Origin: Micromonospora deserti
GTDB lineage: Bacteria; Actinomycetota; Actinomycetes; Mycobacteriales; Micromonosporaceae
NCBI RefSeq assembly: GCF_003236335.1
Contig: NZ_POUB01000022.1
Coordinates: 1 to 47,525, forward strand
Length of the DNA: 47,525 nucleotides
Direction of reading: 5' to 3'
Of the stretch, positions 34,747 to 43,840 are shown piece by piece. The first letter of the stretch is position 1, and each line of letters begins with the position of its first letter. Under the pieces are notes generated by a model, which searched no databases, had not been told where the DNA came from, and saw only the letters and a list, made by a program, of their open reading frames with translations. The translations under genes and the position numbers were made by a program.

Positions 34747-35673
34747 ATGAACCACGACCACCCTGACACCGCCGCCCGGGCGGTGTCCCGCCCCTTCGGG
34801 CGAGTGCTCACGGCGATGGTGACCCCGTTCACCGCCGACGGTTCGCTCGACGTCGACGGCGCCGCCCGACTGGCGGCGTACCTGGTCGACGAGCAGGGCA
34901 ACGACGCGCTGGTGGTCAACGGCACCACCGGCGAGTCGCCGACCACCACGGACGCGGAGAAGGAACGCCTGATCCGGGCTGTGGTGGAGGCCGTCGGCGA
35001 CCGTGCCAAGGTGGTCGCCGGGGTCGGCACCAACGACACCCGGCACACCATCGAGCTGGCCGCCGCGGCCGAGAAGGCCGGCGCGAACGGCCTGCTGGTG
35101 GTGGCGCCGTACTACAACAAGCCGCCGCAGAGCGGGCTGCTGCGCCACTTCACCACCGTGGCGGACGCCACCGGCCTGCCGGTGATGCTCTACGACATCC
35201 CGCACCGGACGGGCGTGCCGATCGCCACCGAGACGATGGTGCGCCTCGCCGAGCACGGCCGGATCGTCGCGGTGAAGGACGCCAAGGGCGACCTGACCGC
35301 CACCAGCTGGGTGACCGCCCGCACCAACCTCGCCTTCTACAGCGGGGAGGATTCGCTGACCCTGCCCGCCCTGACCGTCGGCACCGTCGGCGTGGTCGGC
35401 ACCTCCACCCACTTCACCGGCGCGCTCACCCGGCAGATGATCGAGGCACACGACGCCGGCGACGCCGCCACCGCCCTGGGCCTGCACCGGCGGTTGCTGC
35501 CGCTGTTCACCGGCATCTTCCGGACCCAGGGCGTGATCCTGGTGAAGGCGGGCCTGACGGCTGCCGGGCTGCCGGCCGGCCCGGTGCGCCCGCCGCTGGT
35601 CGACGCCACCGACGACGAACTCGCCCAGCTGCGCGCCGACTGCGCGGCAGCGGGCCTGGAGCTGCCCGAATGA
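34747..35673 (+). CDS. dapA: 4-hydroxy-tetrahydrodipicolinate synthase
   Basis: First committed step of lysine/diaminopimelate synthesis: condenses pyruvate with aspartate semialdehyde. TIM barrel of 308 residues. Schiff-base Lys177 in VAVKDAKGD, catalytic Tyr149 in MLYDIPHRTG, the VVNGTTGESPT motif (Thr60, Thr61) and PYYNKPPQSGLLRHF are all in place. The ATG start is supported by the -10 six bases upstream. A hairpin and then RNase J follow. DapB, the next enzyme, is 6 kb upstream under a promoter of the same type. Confidence 0.97.
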   Translation: MNHDHPDTAARAVSRPFGRVLTAMVTPFTADGSLDVDGAARLAAYLVDEQGNDALVVNGTTGESPTTTDAEKERLIRAVVEAVGDRAKVVAGVGTNDTRHTIELAAAAEKAGANGLLVVAPYYNKPPQSGLLRHFTTVADATGLPVMLYDIPHRTGVPIATETMVRLAEHGRIVAVKDAKGDLTATSWVTARTNLAFYSGEDSLTLPALTVGTVGVVGTSTHFTGALTRQMIEAHDAGDAATALGLHRRLLPLFTGIFRTQGVILVKAGLTAAGLPAGPVRPPLVDATDDELAQLRADCAAAGLELPE

Positions 35674-35688
35674 TCGAACGACACGACG

Positions 35689-35707
35689 GACGCCGGGTAA
35701 CGGCGTC
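35689..35707 (+). terminator. Hairpin between dapA and rnj
   Basis: GACGCCG-GGTAA-CGGCGTC, a 7-bp perfect stem with a 5-base loop. Either the dapA terminator or a structure in the RNase J leader, which is notable because RNase J mRNAs are often self-regulated. Confidence 0.5.
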
Positions 35708-35725
35708 GCAGAATGAGGTGGACGC

Positions 35726-37414
35726 GTGACCGAGGCGCACATCGATGCGGAACTGCCCCCGCCGCTGCCGGAGGGCGGACTGCGGATCATCCCGCTCGGC
35801 GGGCTCGGCGCCATCGGTCGGAACATGACCGTCTTCGAGTACGACGGCAAGCTGCTGGTCGTCGACTGCGGGGTGCTCTTCCCGGACGTGGAGCAGCCCG
35901 GCGTCGACCTGATCCTGCCCGACTTCGGCCCGATCCTGGATCGGCTCGGCGACGTCCAGGCGATCGTGCTCACCCACGGCCACGAGGACCACATCGGCGC
36001 GGTGCCGTACCTGCTTGCCCACAAGCCGGACATCCCGCTGGTCGGGTCGCAGTTCACCCTCGCCCTGGTCGAGGCGAAGCTCGCCGAGCGGCGGATCCAG
36101 CCGTACACGCTGACCGTGCGGGAGGGCGGCCGGGAGCGGCTCGGCCCCTTCGAGTGCGAGTTCTTCGCGGTGAACCACTCGATCCCGGACGCCCTCGCGG
36201 TGGCCATCCGCACCCCGGCCGGCCTGGTGCTGCACACCGGCGACTTCAAGATGGACCAGCTCCCGCTGGACGGCCGGGTCACCGACCTGGCCGGCTTCGC
36301 CCGGCTCGGCGCCGAGGGCGTGGACCTGCTGCTGTCGGACTCCACCAACGCGGAGATCCCCGGCTTCGTCACTCCTGAGCGGGAGATCGGGCCGGTGCTC
36401 GACTCGATCTTCGCCAAGGCGCGCGGGCGGATCATCGTCGCCTCGTTCGCCTCGCACGTGCACCGGGTGCAGCAGGTTTTCGACTCCGCCGCCGAGCACG
36501 GCCGCAAGGTCGCCCTGATCGGCCGGTCCATGGTCCGCAACATGGGCATCGCCCGCGATCTGGGGCTGCTGAACATCCCGCCCGGCCTGGTCGTCGGCCT
36601 CGACGAGGCGACCACCATGCCGCCCGAGCAGATCGTGCTGATGTCCACCGGGTCGCAGGGCGAGCCGATGAGCGCGTTGGGCCGGATGGCCAGCGGCGAC
36701 CACCGGCACATCACCATCGCCCCCGGTGACACCGTCGTGCTGGCCTCGTCGCTGGTGCCGGGCAACGAGACGTCGGTCTACCGGGTGATCAACCGGCTGG
36801 CCCGGGCCGGCGCGGTGGTGGTGCACAAGGACGTCGCCAAGGTGCACGTCTCCGGGCACGCCCCCGCCGGAGAGCTGCTCTACCTGCTCAACGTGGTGCG
36901 TCCCAGCAACCTCATGCCGGTGCACGGCGAGTGGCGCCACCTGCGCGCGCACGCCCGGCTCGGCATCGAGTCCGGGGTCGCCCCCGACCGGGTGGTGCTC
37001 TGCGAGGACGGCGACGTGGTCGACCTGGTCGAGGGGCGGGCCAGCCTGGTCGGGCACGTGAAGAGCCGCTACGTCTACGTCGACGGCCTCGCCGTCGGCG
37101 ACGTCAGCGAGTCGCTGCTGACCGAGCGGCGGATCCTCGGCGACGGTGGCTTCATCGCCACCACCGTGGTGGTCGACTCGGTCACCGGCAAGGTGGTCGG
37201 CGGCCCGACCGTCTCCGCGAAGGGGTTCTCGGAGGACCCGGAGGCGTTCAACCCGGTGATCCCACTGGTCACCGAGGCGCTGAACCGGGCCGCCGCGGAC
37301 GGGATCACCGACCCGCACCAGCTCCAGCAGATCGTCCGGCGCACGGTCGGGCGGTGGGTCAACGACGCGTACCGCCGCCGGCCGATGATCGTGCCCACGG
37401 TGGTCGAGGTCTGA
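35726..37414 (+). CDS. rnj: Ribonuclease J
   Basis: 5'-exo/endoribonuclease of the metallo-beta-lactamase family, central to mRNA decay and rRNA maturation. 562 residues. Zinc motif THGHEDH with His84, His86, Asp88 and His89, then NHSIPDA and TGDFKMD; beta-CASP domain with SDSTNAE, ASFASHVHRVQQV and LMSTGSQGEP; then SGHAPAGELLYLLNVVRPSNLMPVHGEWRHL with the final His ligands, and a C-terminal domain. GTG 35726 follows GAGGTGGA. Conserved after dapA in actinobacteria. Confidence 0.97.
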   Translation: MTEAHIDAELPPPLPEGGLRIIPLGGLGAIGRNMTVFEYDGKLLVVDCGVLFPDVEQPGVDLILPDFGPILDRLGDVQAIVLTHGHEDHIGAVPYLLAHKPDIPLVGSQFTLALVEAKLAERRIQPYTLTVREGGRERLGPFECEFFAVNHSIPDALAVAIRTPAGLVLHTGDFKMDQLPLDGRVTDLAGFARLGAEGVDLLLSDSTNAEIPGFVTPEREIGPVLDSIFAKARGRIIVASFASHVHRVQQVFDSAAEHGRKVALIGRSMVRNMGIARDLGLLNIPPGLVVGLDEATTMPPEQIVLMSTGSQGEPMSALGRMASGDHRHITIAPGDTVVLASSLVPGNETSVYRVINRLARAGAVVVHKDVAKVHVSGHAPAGELLYLLNVVRPSNLMPVHGEWRHLRAHARLGIESGVAPDRVVLCEDGDVVDLVEGRASLVGHVKSRYVYVDGLAVGDVSESLLTERRILGDGGFIATTVVVDSVTGKVVGGPTVSAKGFSEDPEAFNPVIPLVTEALNRAAADGITDPHQLQQIVRRTVGRWVNDAYRRRPMIVPTVVEV

Positions 37415-37483
37415 CCGCCTCCGGATAGTTTTTCGTCGATCGTTCAACCGTCCGACCGTCGCTTTCGTACTCCGTCCCGACGG

Positions 37484-37495
37484 GCCTGATCAGGC
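37484..37495. promoter_or_regulatory. 12-bp palindrome upstream of the secreted protease
   Basis: GCCTGATCAGGC, perfect, 21 bases before the protease ATG and just upstream of GGGAGGAG. An AT-richer ATAGTTTTTCG stretch (37426-37436) lies further up. Candidate operator, or leader hairpin. Confidence 0.4.
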
Positions 37496-37516
37496 TCGCC
37501 GGGAGGAGCGTGGCGG

Positions 37517-38686
37517 ATGGACCGCAGACGGATGACAGCCATCGGCGTACTGGTGGCGGCGGCGGGAACGGCGGCGGCGGTGACCCTGCCCGCGGTGGCG
37601 GGGGAGGGCACTGCCCCGGCCGACCGGGCCGGTGGTACGGCCGCGCCGGCCGGCGTCGCCCCGGAGGTGCTCGACGCGATGCGGCGCGACCTGTCGCTCT
37701 CCCGCGATCAGGCGGTCGACCGGCTGGCCACCGAGCGCCGGGCCGCCGGCACCGTCGCCCGGCTGCGGGCCGAGCTCGGCGCGGACTACGGCGGTAGCTG
37801 GCTCAGCGCGGACGGGCGCCAGCTCACCGTGGCGGTCGCCGATCCGGCCGACGCCGCGGCGGTACGGGCTGCCGGCGCGGTGCCGAAGCAGGTGGACCGG
37901 GGCGTCGGCGAGCTGGACGCGGTCAAGAGCCGGCTCGACCGGGCCGGCGGGCGGGCCAGCCCGGACGTGGCCGGCTGGTACGTCGACGTGACCACCAACT
38001 CGGTGGCGGTGCTCGCCCAGCCCGGCGCCGAGGCGGCCGCCCGCCGCTTCGCCGCCACCAGCGGGGCCCCGGCCGGCGTGGTCCGGGTCGACACCTCGGC
38101 GGAGGCTCCCCGGCTGCTGTTCGACGTGCGCGGCGGGGACGCGTACTTCATCAACACCGCCGGCCGTTGCTCGGTCGGCTTCTCCGTGGTCGGCGGCTTC
38201 GTCACCGCCGGGCACTGCGGCCGGCCGGGGGACCGCACCGCCGGCGCGAACCGGGTCGCCCAGGGCACCTTCCGCGCCTCGTCCTTCCCCGGTGACGACT
38301 GGGCGTTCGTCGAGGTGAACAACGCGTGGACGCCGCAGGGCGTGGTGAACGACTTCGCCGGCGGCACGCTGCCGGTGGCCGGCTCGCAGGAAGCCCCGGT
38401 CGGCGCCTCGGTCTGCCGCTCCGGCTCGACCACTGGCACCCGCTGCGGGGTGATCCGGGCGCGCAACGCGACGGTCAACTACCCGGAGGGCACGGTCACC
38501 GGGCTGACCCGGACGAACGTCTGCGCCGAGCCGGGCGACTCTGGCGGGGCATGGCTCTCCGGTGACCAGGCGCAGGGGGTCACCTCGGGCGGATCCGGCG
38601 ACTGCACCCGGGGCGGGGTGACCTTCTTCCAGCCGCTCAACGAGATCCTCGCGGCCAACGACCTGACCCTCGTCACCGCCGGCTGA
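37517..38686 (+). CDS. Secreted chymotrypsin-fold serine protease (streptogrisin/alpha-lytic type, S1)
   Basis: 389-residue pre-pro-enzyme. Signal peptide 1-~29 (basic MDRRR, hydrophobic core, AVAGE), then a ~175-residue pro-domain that folds and inhibits the enzyme, with the mature protease from ~204. Catalytic triad His233 (TAGHC), Asp261 (GDDWAFVEV) and Ser342 (EPGDSGG). Cys218/234, Cys300/310 and Cys336/363 form the three disulfides expected for this family. The specificity pocket near QGVTSGGSGDC suggests a streptogrisin-like, small/hydrophobic preference (inferred). ATG 37517 follows GGGAGGAG. Has its own transcription unit with a palindrome upstream and a large hairpin downstream. Confidence 0.94.
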   Translation: MDRRRMTAIGVLVAAAGTAAAVTLPAVAGEGTAPADRAGGTAAPAGVAPEVLDAMRRDLSLSRDQAVDRLATERRAAGTVARLRAELGADYGGSWLSADGRQLTVAVADPADAAAVRAAGAVPKQVDRGVGELDAVKSRLDRAGGRASPDVAGWYVDVTTNSVAVLAQPGAEAAARRFAATSGAPAGVVRVDTSAEAPRLLFDVRGGDAYFINTAGRCSVGFSVVGGFVTAGHCGRPGDRTAGANRVAQGTFRASSFPGDDWAFVEVNNAWTPQGVVNDFAGGTLPVAGSQEAPVGASVCRSGSTTGTRCGVIRARNATVNYPEGTVTGLTRTNVCAEPGDSGGAWLSGDQAQGVTSGGSGDCTRGGVTFFQPLNEILAANDLTLVTAG

Positions 38687-38699
38687 TCCACACATCCGG

Positions 38700-38747
38700 C
38701 CGGGCCGGTCGCCGCCGTCCAGCCACGGACGCGGGCGACCGGCCCGG
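38700..38747. terminator. Large bidirectional terminator between protease and YbjN operon
   Basis: Perfect 14-bp stem (38700-38713 with 38734-38747); the 20-base loop contains a second 5-bp stem CGTCC/GGACG. It lies in the 82-base gap between convergent genes. Confidence 0.8.
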
Positions 38748-38768
38748 TGCGGGTGCGACCGGCACCGG

Positions 38769-40421
38769 TCAGGGCAGGGCCTCGACCGCCTCGGCGTACG
38801 CGACGCCGGTGCTGACCGCCGCGGCCAGCAGCACCGTGAGCTGGGCCGGCGCCACCCCGTGCGCCAGGTCGGTGCTGACCTCGCCGGCCAGCACCAGCTC
38901 GCCGGCCTGTTCGTGCGCGGACGCCGTCGGCAGCAGGCGGTCGTGGTTCCAGGCGTTGCAGAAGGCGTACGCCTCGGAGCGCCGGTCGGCGGGCAGCCGG
39001 CGGCCGGCCACCGCCCGCACCCGGAGGATCTCCCCGCGCTCCCCGGCCTGCCGGATCTGGATCAGTGCCGGCCCCCACTGCCCGACCACGATGCCGCCGG
39101 CGCCCACGGCGTAGCGATCCCCGCGCCGGTCCAGCGCGGCGGTGATCATCGTCAGGCTCAGCGGCGCCAGCTCCTGCTCGGCCGACCCGCCGTCGTCCAG
39201 GTCGACCGTGCTGTCATCCACCTCCTCGTCCGGCTCGTCGGGTGGCAGCGGGACCGGTTCGGCGAGTGGCCGTTCGGCCAGCCAGGACGCGATCCGGGCG
39301 GACTGGTGCCCGGTGCCGTTGCGCGCGTCGAAGCTCCCGGCCAGCCCGGTGGCCAGCCCCAGCAGCTCCGCGCCGAGCGTGGCGACGGGCCGGTCGGCCG
39401 GGGGCCGCCCGCCGTACGCGGGCCGGTGCACCCGGCGCCCGCCGAGCCCCGCCTCGACGGCGACCGCGCAGACCAGCGCCCCGGCCGCGGCGAACTCCAT
39501 CGCGGACAGGTCGTCGTCGGCGTGGTCCAGCCGGGGCAACTGCTCGGCGAGGATGTCCAGCCCGCGCGCCGGGTGCCCGCCCAACGCGCAGAAGCGCAGG
39601 TGCGCGGCGAGGTACCCGAAGGCGGCCCGTTCCCGCCGGTGCCGCCGGTACGCCCGCACGTGCGCCCGCGCGGCCCGCTCCGGCGCGCCGGCCCGCAGCC
39701 ACGGCAGCAGCGCCGCGGCGAGGGCCCGCTCCGGCTGCTCGCTGCACTCGACGGCACCGTCGAGCGGGCCCCGCAGCAGGTCGAGCGCGGCATCCCAGTC
39801 ACCCCACCCGGTGAGCAGTTCGGCCCGGCGCGCCGGCGCGCAGCCGGGGCACCCGCCCGCCGGGTGCGGCTCGGCCGCCGTCCACCGGTCGTACCAGCGC
39901 CGGGCGTCCGGCTCGTCGCCGAGGTGGTCGGCGATCCGGCAGCGCAGCTCGGCGACCGGTTCGACGTCCGGGCCGGCGGCGGTGCGGGCGGCCAGGTCGT
40001 CCAGCAGCGCGCGGGCCTGGTCCAGGCCGACCCGGGGGGTGCCCAGCAGCGCCTCGACCGCGTACCGCTGGAACCGGAGCAGGAGCGCGGCGTCGGTGCC
40101 CGGCAGCAGGTCGGGCCGGCGGTCGACGGCGGCGAGGCAGCGGCGCAGCGGCTCGACCAGCCGCCAGCGCTCCCCGTGCCGCAGGTACGCCTCGATCAGC
40201 GCGAACCGGGCGTCCACGGCGGCGCGGTCGTCCCCAGCCGCGTCGGCGTGCGCCGCGATCCGTTCCAGCTCGGCGATCCGCGCCGCGCCGTCGGGCAGGT
40301 CCCGGGCGTCGGCGAGCGCCTCGGTCAGGGCCGGGTCGCGGCGGGCCGGCCCGCGCCGGCGTCCCGGCCAGCCGGGCCACCCGGCGGTCCAGCCGGCCGG
40401 CCCGAAACCCGGGGCGGTCAC
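38769..40421 (-). CDS. Helical-repeat (TPR-like) protein with C-terminal YbjN domain
   Basis: About 550 residues. The first ~400 are Ala/Arg/Leu-rich helical repeats of TPR character (DGAARIAELERIAAHADAAGDD, AEAYLRHGERWRLVEPLRRC and similar), followed by an acidic linker (DEPDEEVDDSTVDLDD) and a YbjN-like domain from ~425 with the signature FCNAWNHDRLLPTA. YbjN domains resemble type III secretion chaperones and bind partner proteins; the exact role is unknown. GTG 40421 overlaps the stop of the upstream stand-alone YbjN gene (GTGA), so the two are coupled and probably work together. A longer reading upstream is only an antisense artefact over ftsK. Confidence 0.75.
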   Translation of the reverse strand: MTAPGFGPAGWTAGWPGWPGRRRGPARRDPALTEALADARDLPDGAARIAELERIAAHADAAGDDRAAVDARFALIEAYLRHGERWRLVEPLRRCLAAVDRRPDLLPGTDAALLLRFQRYAVEALLGTPRVGLDQARALLDDLAARTAAGPDVEPVAELRCRIADHLGDEPDARRWYDRWTAAEPHPAGGCPGCAPARRAELLTGWGDWDAALDLLRGPLDGAVECSEQPERALAAALLPWLRAGAPERAARAHVRAYRRHRRERAAFGYLAAHLRFCALGGHPARGLDILAEQLPRLDHADDDLSAMEFAAAGALVCAVAVEAGLGGRRVHRPAYGGRPPADRPVATLGAELLGLATGLAGSFDARNGTGHQSARIASWLAERPLAEPVPLPPDEPDEEVDDSTVDLDDGGSAEQELAPLSLTMITAALDRRGDRYAVGAGGIVVGQWGPALIQIRQAGERGEILRVRAVAGRRLPADRRSEAYAFCNAWNHDRLLPTASAHEQAGELVLAGEVSTDLAHGVAPAQLTVLLAAAVSTGVAYAEAVEALP

Positions 40422-40897
40422 GCCACCACCCCGCCGGGCAGCCGGCCCACCTCGACGGCGAGCTGACAGCCGGTCGAGATGCCGCAGCCGAGCAGCCGGT
40501 CGAGCTGGTGCGGGGTCACGCCGCGCTCCAGATCGGTGATCACCTCGCCGCAGACCCGGGCCCGCCCGTCGTCGTCGACGTGCACGAACGCCTTGGGCCA
40601 GAGCCGGTCGTGGTTCCAGGCGTTGCAGAACTCGTGTAACGCCGGCACGTACTCGATCGGGAACGTCGGCGCGGTGACGGTGCGCACCTGGAGCAGTTCG
40701 GCCGCGGCGCCGACCCGCAGGAACCAGATCAGGCTGTCGTCCCAGCGACCGACGAGGTCGCCGTCCGGGTCGACGTGGACCACGTGGCCCCGGCTGGCCA
40801 GCACGGCGGCGACGAGTTCGCCGGTCAACGGCCGGAGCTGGCCGGGATGTCCGGCCAGGGGGCCTTCCGGACCGTCCTCGAATTCCGGCGACGCCAT
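40418..40897 (-). CDS. Stand-alone YbjN domain protein
   Basis: 159 residues. Carries the same YbjN module as the C-terminus of the next gene, including FCNAWNHDRLWPKAF, GEVITDLERGVTP and a final helix; the two align along their whole YbjN length and are clear paralogues. ATG 40897 has AAGGG about eight bases upstream. Divergent from ftsK. In actinobacteria YbjN proteins often occur as tandem or fused copies; function unknown. Confidence 0.8.
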   Translation of the reverse strand: MASPEFEDGPEGPLAGHPGQLRPLTGELVAAVLASRGHVVHVDPDGDLVGRWDDSLIWFLRVGAAAELLQVRTVTAPTFPIEYVPALHEFCNAWNHDRLWPKAFVHVDDDGRARVCGEVITDLERGVTPHQLDRLLGCGISTGCQLAVEVGRLPGGVVA

Positions 40898-40997
40898 CGG
40901 GCATCCCTTCTGAGGCAGATATCACGGCGGGCGGCGGTTCCGTGCCGCGACGCGCGGACACGACCCGGAAAAGCGGCGATCTGCCGGGTCCCGCCGC

Positions 40998-41009
40998 TAA
41001 GTTGACTGT
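40998..41009 (+). promoter_or_regulatory. Leaderless promoter of ftsK
   Basis: TAAGTT (40998-41003) six bases before ATG 41010, with no Shine-Dalgarno. Confidence 0.5.
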
Positions 41010-43460
41010 ATGGCGGGCCGTACCTCTCAGGCGAGCCGGCGGCGCGGCGCGTCGCCGCGAGGCAGCACGAACAGCCGTGCCCGCCAGCCGGCGAAGAAGA
41101 CCACCCGGGCGGCGTCCCGGCGGCGCACGGCCGCGCGTCCCGGCCCGGCCGTCTACGTCGGACGCGCGGTCGGCGCACTGTGGATGGGGCTGGCGCACGG
41201 CGTCGGGTGGGCGGTACGCGCCGCCGGCCGGCAGGCCGCCTCCGCCCGGGATCTCGACCCCGAGCATCGCCGGGACGGCGCCGGCCTGTTGGTCTTCGGC
41301 CTGGCCCTGCTCAGCGGGGTGGCGATCTGGTTCTCCGGGGCGGGGCCGGTGGGCGCCCGGTTGGCCGACAGTGTCCGGCTCTTCCTCGGTGCCATCGCCA
41401 TCGTGGTGCCGGTGCTGCTGATGATCGGCGCCTGGCGACTGATGCGCCAGCCCGCCGACCCGCAGCACCGCGGTCGGGGGCTGGTCGGCTGGGGCTCGAT
41501 GCTGATCGCCACCGCCGCGCTGCTGCACGTCGGGCAGGATCCGGCCGGCCCGGCGCAGCGGGACTTCGCCGGCGGCCTGGTCGGTGCCGGCGTCGGCAGC
41601 CTGCTGGAGCGGGCGGTCACCGCCTGGGTGGCCGTGCCGCTGCTGATCCTGCTGCTGGTCTTCGGTCTGCTGGTGGTCACCGCGACCCCGATCAACAAGA
41701 TTCCCGAGCGGCTCGGTCTGCTGGCCGGCACGCTGGTCGCGCCGCCCGCCGGCGAGGAGACGGACGAGGCGACCGCCAAGCCGGTCCGCAAGCGGCCGGC
41801 GAAGCGGATGCCGCCACCGCTGGACCCGGAGGATTTCGCCGACGACCTCGACGGCGCGGACCTCCAGGAAACCCTGGTGCTGCCCCGCAAGCCGGCCAAG
41901 GTGCCGGCGACCCGCCGGCCGGTCGACCCGCCGGAGCACTCGCCCGCGCCGACGCGGGCCGAGCAGCTCGCGCTGACCGGGCTGGCCGGTGACTACACCC
42001 TGCCCCCGGCGAACCTGCTCAGCGGCGGCGCCGCGCCGAAGACCCGGAGCAAGGCCAACGACGAGGTGATCGCCGCGCTCACCGGTGTGTTCGAGCAGTT
42101 CGACGTGGACGCCGCGGTCACCGGCTTCACCCGGGGCCCGACGGTCACCCGCTACGAGGTCGAGCTCGGCCCCGGCGTCAAGGTCGAACGGATCACCCAG
42201 CTCTCCCGCAACATCGCGTACGCGGTGAAGTCGCCGGACGTGCGGATCCTCAGCCCGATCCCGGGCAAGAGCGCGGTCGGGGTGGAGATCCCGAACACCG
42301 ACCCGGAGAACGTCGCCCTCGGTGACGTGCTGCGCTCGCGGGCCGCCACCAGCGACCACCACCCCATGGTGGTGGCGCTGGGCAAGGACATCGAGGGCGG
42401 CTACGTGGTGGCCAACCTCGCGAAGATGCCCCACATCCTCATCGCGGGAGCCACCGGGGCCGGCAAGAGCTCATGTCTAAATTCGCTGCTCATGTCCATC
42501 TTGACCCGGGCCACGCCGGACGAGGTGCGGCTGTTGCTGATCGACCCGAAGCGGGTCGAGATGACCGGCTACGAGGGCATCCCGCACCTGGTCACGCCGA
42601 TCGTGACCAACGCGAAGAAGGCGGCCGACTCGCTGGAGTGGGTCGTCCGCGAGATGGACATGCGCTACGACGACCTCGCCGCCAACGGGGTCCGGCACAT
42701 CGACGACTTCAACCGCAAGGTGCGTACCGGCGAGATCAAGGCCCCGCCGGGCAGCGAGCGGGAGATTCGCCCGTACCCGTACCTGCTGGTGATCGTGGAC
42801 GAGTTGGCCGACCTGATGATGGTGGCGCCGCGCGACGTGGAGGACTCGATCGTCCGGATCACCCAGCTGGCCCGGGCCGCCGGCATCCACCTGGTGCTGG
42901 CCACCCAGCGCCCGTCGGTCGACGTGGTCACCGGCCTGATCAAGGCCAACGTGCCGTCCCGGCTGGCCTTCGCCACGTCGTCGCTGGCCGACTCACGGGT
43001 CATCCTCGACCAGCCGGGCGCCGAGAAGCTGCTCGGCCGGGGTGACGGCCTCTTTCTGCCGATGGGCGCCTCGAAGCCGATCCGGATCCAGGGCGCCTGG
43101 GTGACCGAGCGCGAGATCGCCGACGTGGTGAAGTTCTGCAAGGACCAGCGCGAGCCGGAGTTCCGGCCCGACGTGCTCTCGGTGGCGCAGGAGGGCAAGA
43201 AGAAGATCGACGAGGACATCGGCGACGACCTCGACCTGCTGGTGCAGGCGGTCGAGCTGGTGGTCACCTCGCAGTTCGGCTCGACCTCGATGCTCCAGCG
43301 CAAGCTGCGGGTCGGCTTCGCCAAGGCGGGCCGGTTGATGGACCTGATGGAGACCCGGGGCGTGGTCGGGCCGTCGGAGGGGTCGAAGGCCCGCGACGTC
43401 CTGGTCAAGCCGGACGAGCTGGAGGAGGTCCTGGCGGGTCTACGCGGCGACGACGAGTGA
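41010..43460 (+). CDS. ftsK: FtsK/SpoIIIE-type DNA translocase
   Basis: Septal DNA pump for chromosome segregation. 816 residues. N-terminus is basic and disordered (1-45), then about four membrane segments between ~85 and ~235, an acidic/Pro-rich linker, the alpha/beta motor and the gamma (KOPS-reading) domain at ~748-810. Walker A GATGAGKS (480-487, Lys486) and Walker B LLVIVDELADLMM (~592-604) are intact; TQRPSVDVVTGLIKANVPSRLAFATSSLADSRVILD follows. Codons 488-491 (TCA TGT CTA AAT), right after the Walker A, are rare codons, unlike the rest of the gene, and contain a TAAATT with an in-frame ATG eight bases on. Confidence 0.96.
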   Translation: MAGRTSQASRRRGASPRGSTNSRARQPAKKTTRAASRRRTAARPGPAVYVGRAVGALWMGLAHGVGWAVRAAGRQAASARDLDPEHRRDGAGLLVFGLALLSGVAIWFSGAGPVGARLADSVRLFLGAIAIVVPVLLMIGAWRLMRQPADPQHRGRGLVGWGSMLIATAALLHVGQDPAGPAQRDFAGGLVGAGVGSLLERAVTAWVAVPLLILLLVFGLLVVTATPINKIPERLGLLAGTLVAPPAGEETDEATAKPVRKRPAKRMPPPLDPEDFADDLDGADLQETLVLPRKPAKVPATRRPVDPPEHSPAPTRAEQLALTGLAGDYTLPPANLLSGGAAPKTRSKANDEVIAALTGVFEQFDVDAAVTGFTRGPTVTRYEVELGPGVKVERITQLSRNIAYAVKSPDVRILSPIPGKSAVGVEIPNTDPENVALGDVLRSRAATSDHHPMVVALGKDIEGGYVVANLAKMPHILIAGATGAGKSSCLNSLLMSILTRATPDEVRLLLIDPKRVEMTGYEGIPHLVTPIVTNAKKAADSLEWVVREMDMRYDDLAANGVRHIDDFNRKVRTGEIKAPPGSEREIRPYPYLLVIVDELADLMMVAPRDVEDSIVRITQLARAAGIHLVLATQRPSVDVVTGLIKANVPSRLAFATSSLADSRVILDQPGAEKLLGRGDGLFLPMGASKPIRIQGAWVTEREIADVVKFCKDQREPEFRPDVLSVAQEGKKKIDEDIGDDLDLLVQAVELVVTSQFGSTSMLQRKLRVGFAKAGRLMDLMETRGVVGPSEGSKARDVLVKPDELEEVLAGLRGDDE

Positions 43461-43525
43461 CGGCTGGCGGCCGGGCGGCCGTGCTGGCCGGGCCGGAAAC
43501 GCAGCCGTGGGGCGAGCGTGCCGAG

Positions 43526-43840
43526 TCAGTGGTAGACCTTGAGGCCGATCACGCCGGCGACCACCAGCAGCAGGCAGACGACCCGGGGCAGGCTGGCCGA
43601 CTCGTGCAACGCGACCATCCCGACCAGGGCCGTGCCGACCGCGCCGATGCCGACCCAGACCGCGTAGCCGGTGCCGACCGGGATGTCCCGCAGCGCGTAC
43701 GCCAGCCCGACCATGCTGAGCACCAGGGTCACCAGGAACACCACCGTCGGGACGGGCCGGGTGAAGCCGGCGCTGCGGTCCAGGGCGACCGCCCACGCCG
43801 TCTCCAGCAGTCCGGAGATCACCAGCACGGTCCAGGCCAT
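43526..43840 (-). CDS. SMR family exporter, SugE/Gdx-like
   Basis: 104 residues, four membrane segments, the exact size of small multidrug resistance transporters. Glu13 in the first helix (LLETAWAVAL) is the essential proton/substrate residue. WVGIGAVGTALVGM is the GXG-type third helix. It fits the SugE/Gdx branch, whose best characterised members export guanidinium; however the usual Lys after AVAL is Asp21 here, so the substrate is uncertain. ATG 43840 is set by GGAGGTGA five bases upstream; the longer upstream frame is not conserved. Convergent with ftsK. Confidence 0.85.
   Translation of the reverse strand: MAWTVLVISGLLETAWAVALDRSAGFTRPVPTVVFLVTLVLSMVGLAYALRDIPVGTGYAVWVGIGAVGTALVGMVALHESASLPRVVCLLLVVAGVIGLKVYH

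Noticed and set aside
40421..42434. Upstream extension of the TPR-YbjN frame over ftsK
   Set aside because: It is antisense to the conserved ftsK gene, and the GTG at 40421 is coupled to the upstream YbjN stop.
42473..43045. Plus-strand frame starting MSKFAAHVHL within ftsK
   Set aside because: Attractive start, but the rest is Arg/Gly/Pro-rich shadow sequence of the FtsK motor domain.
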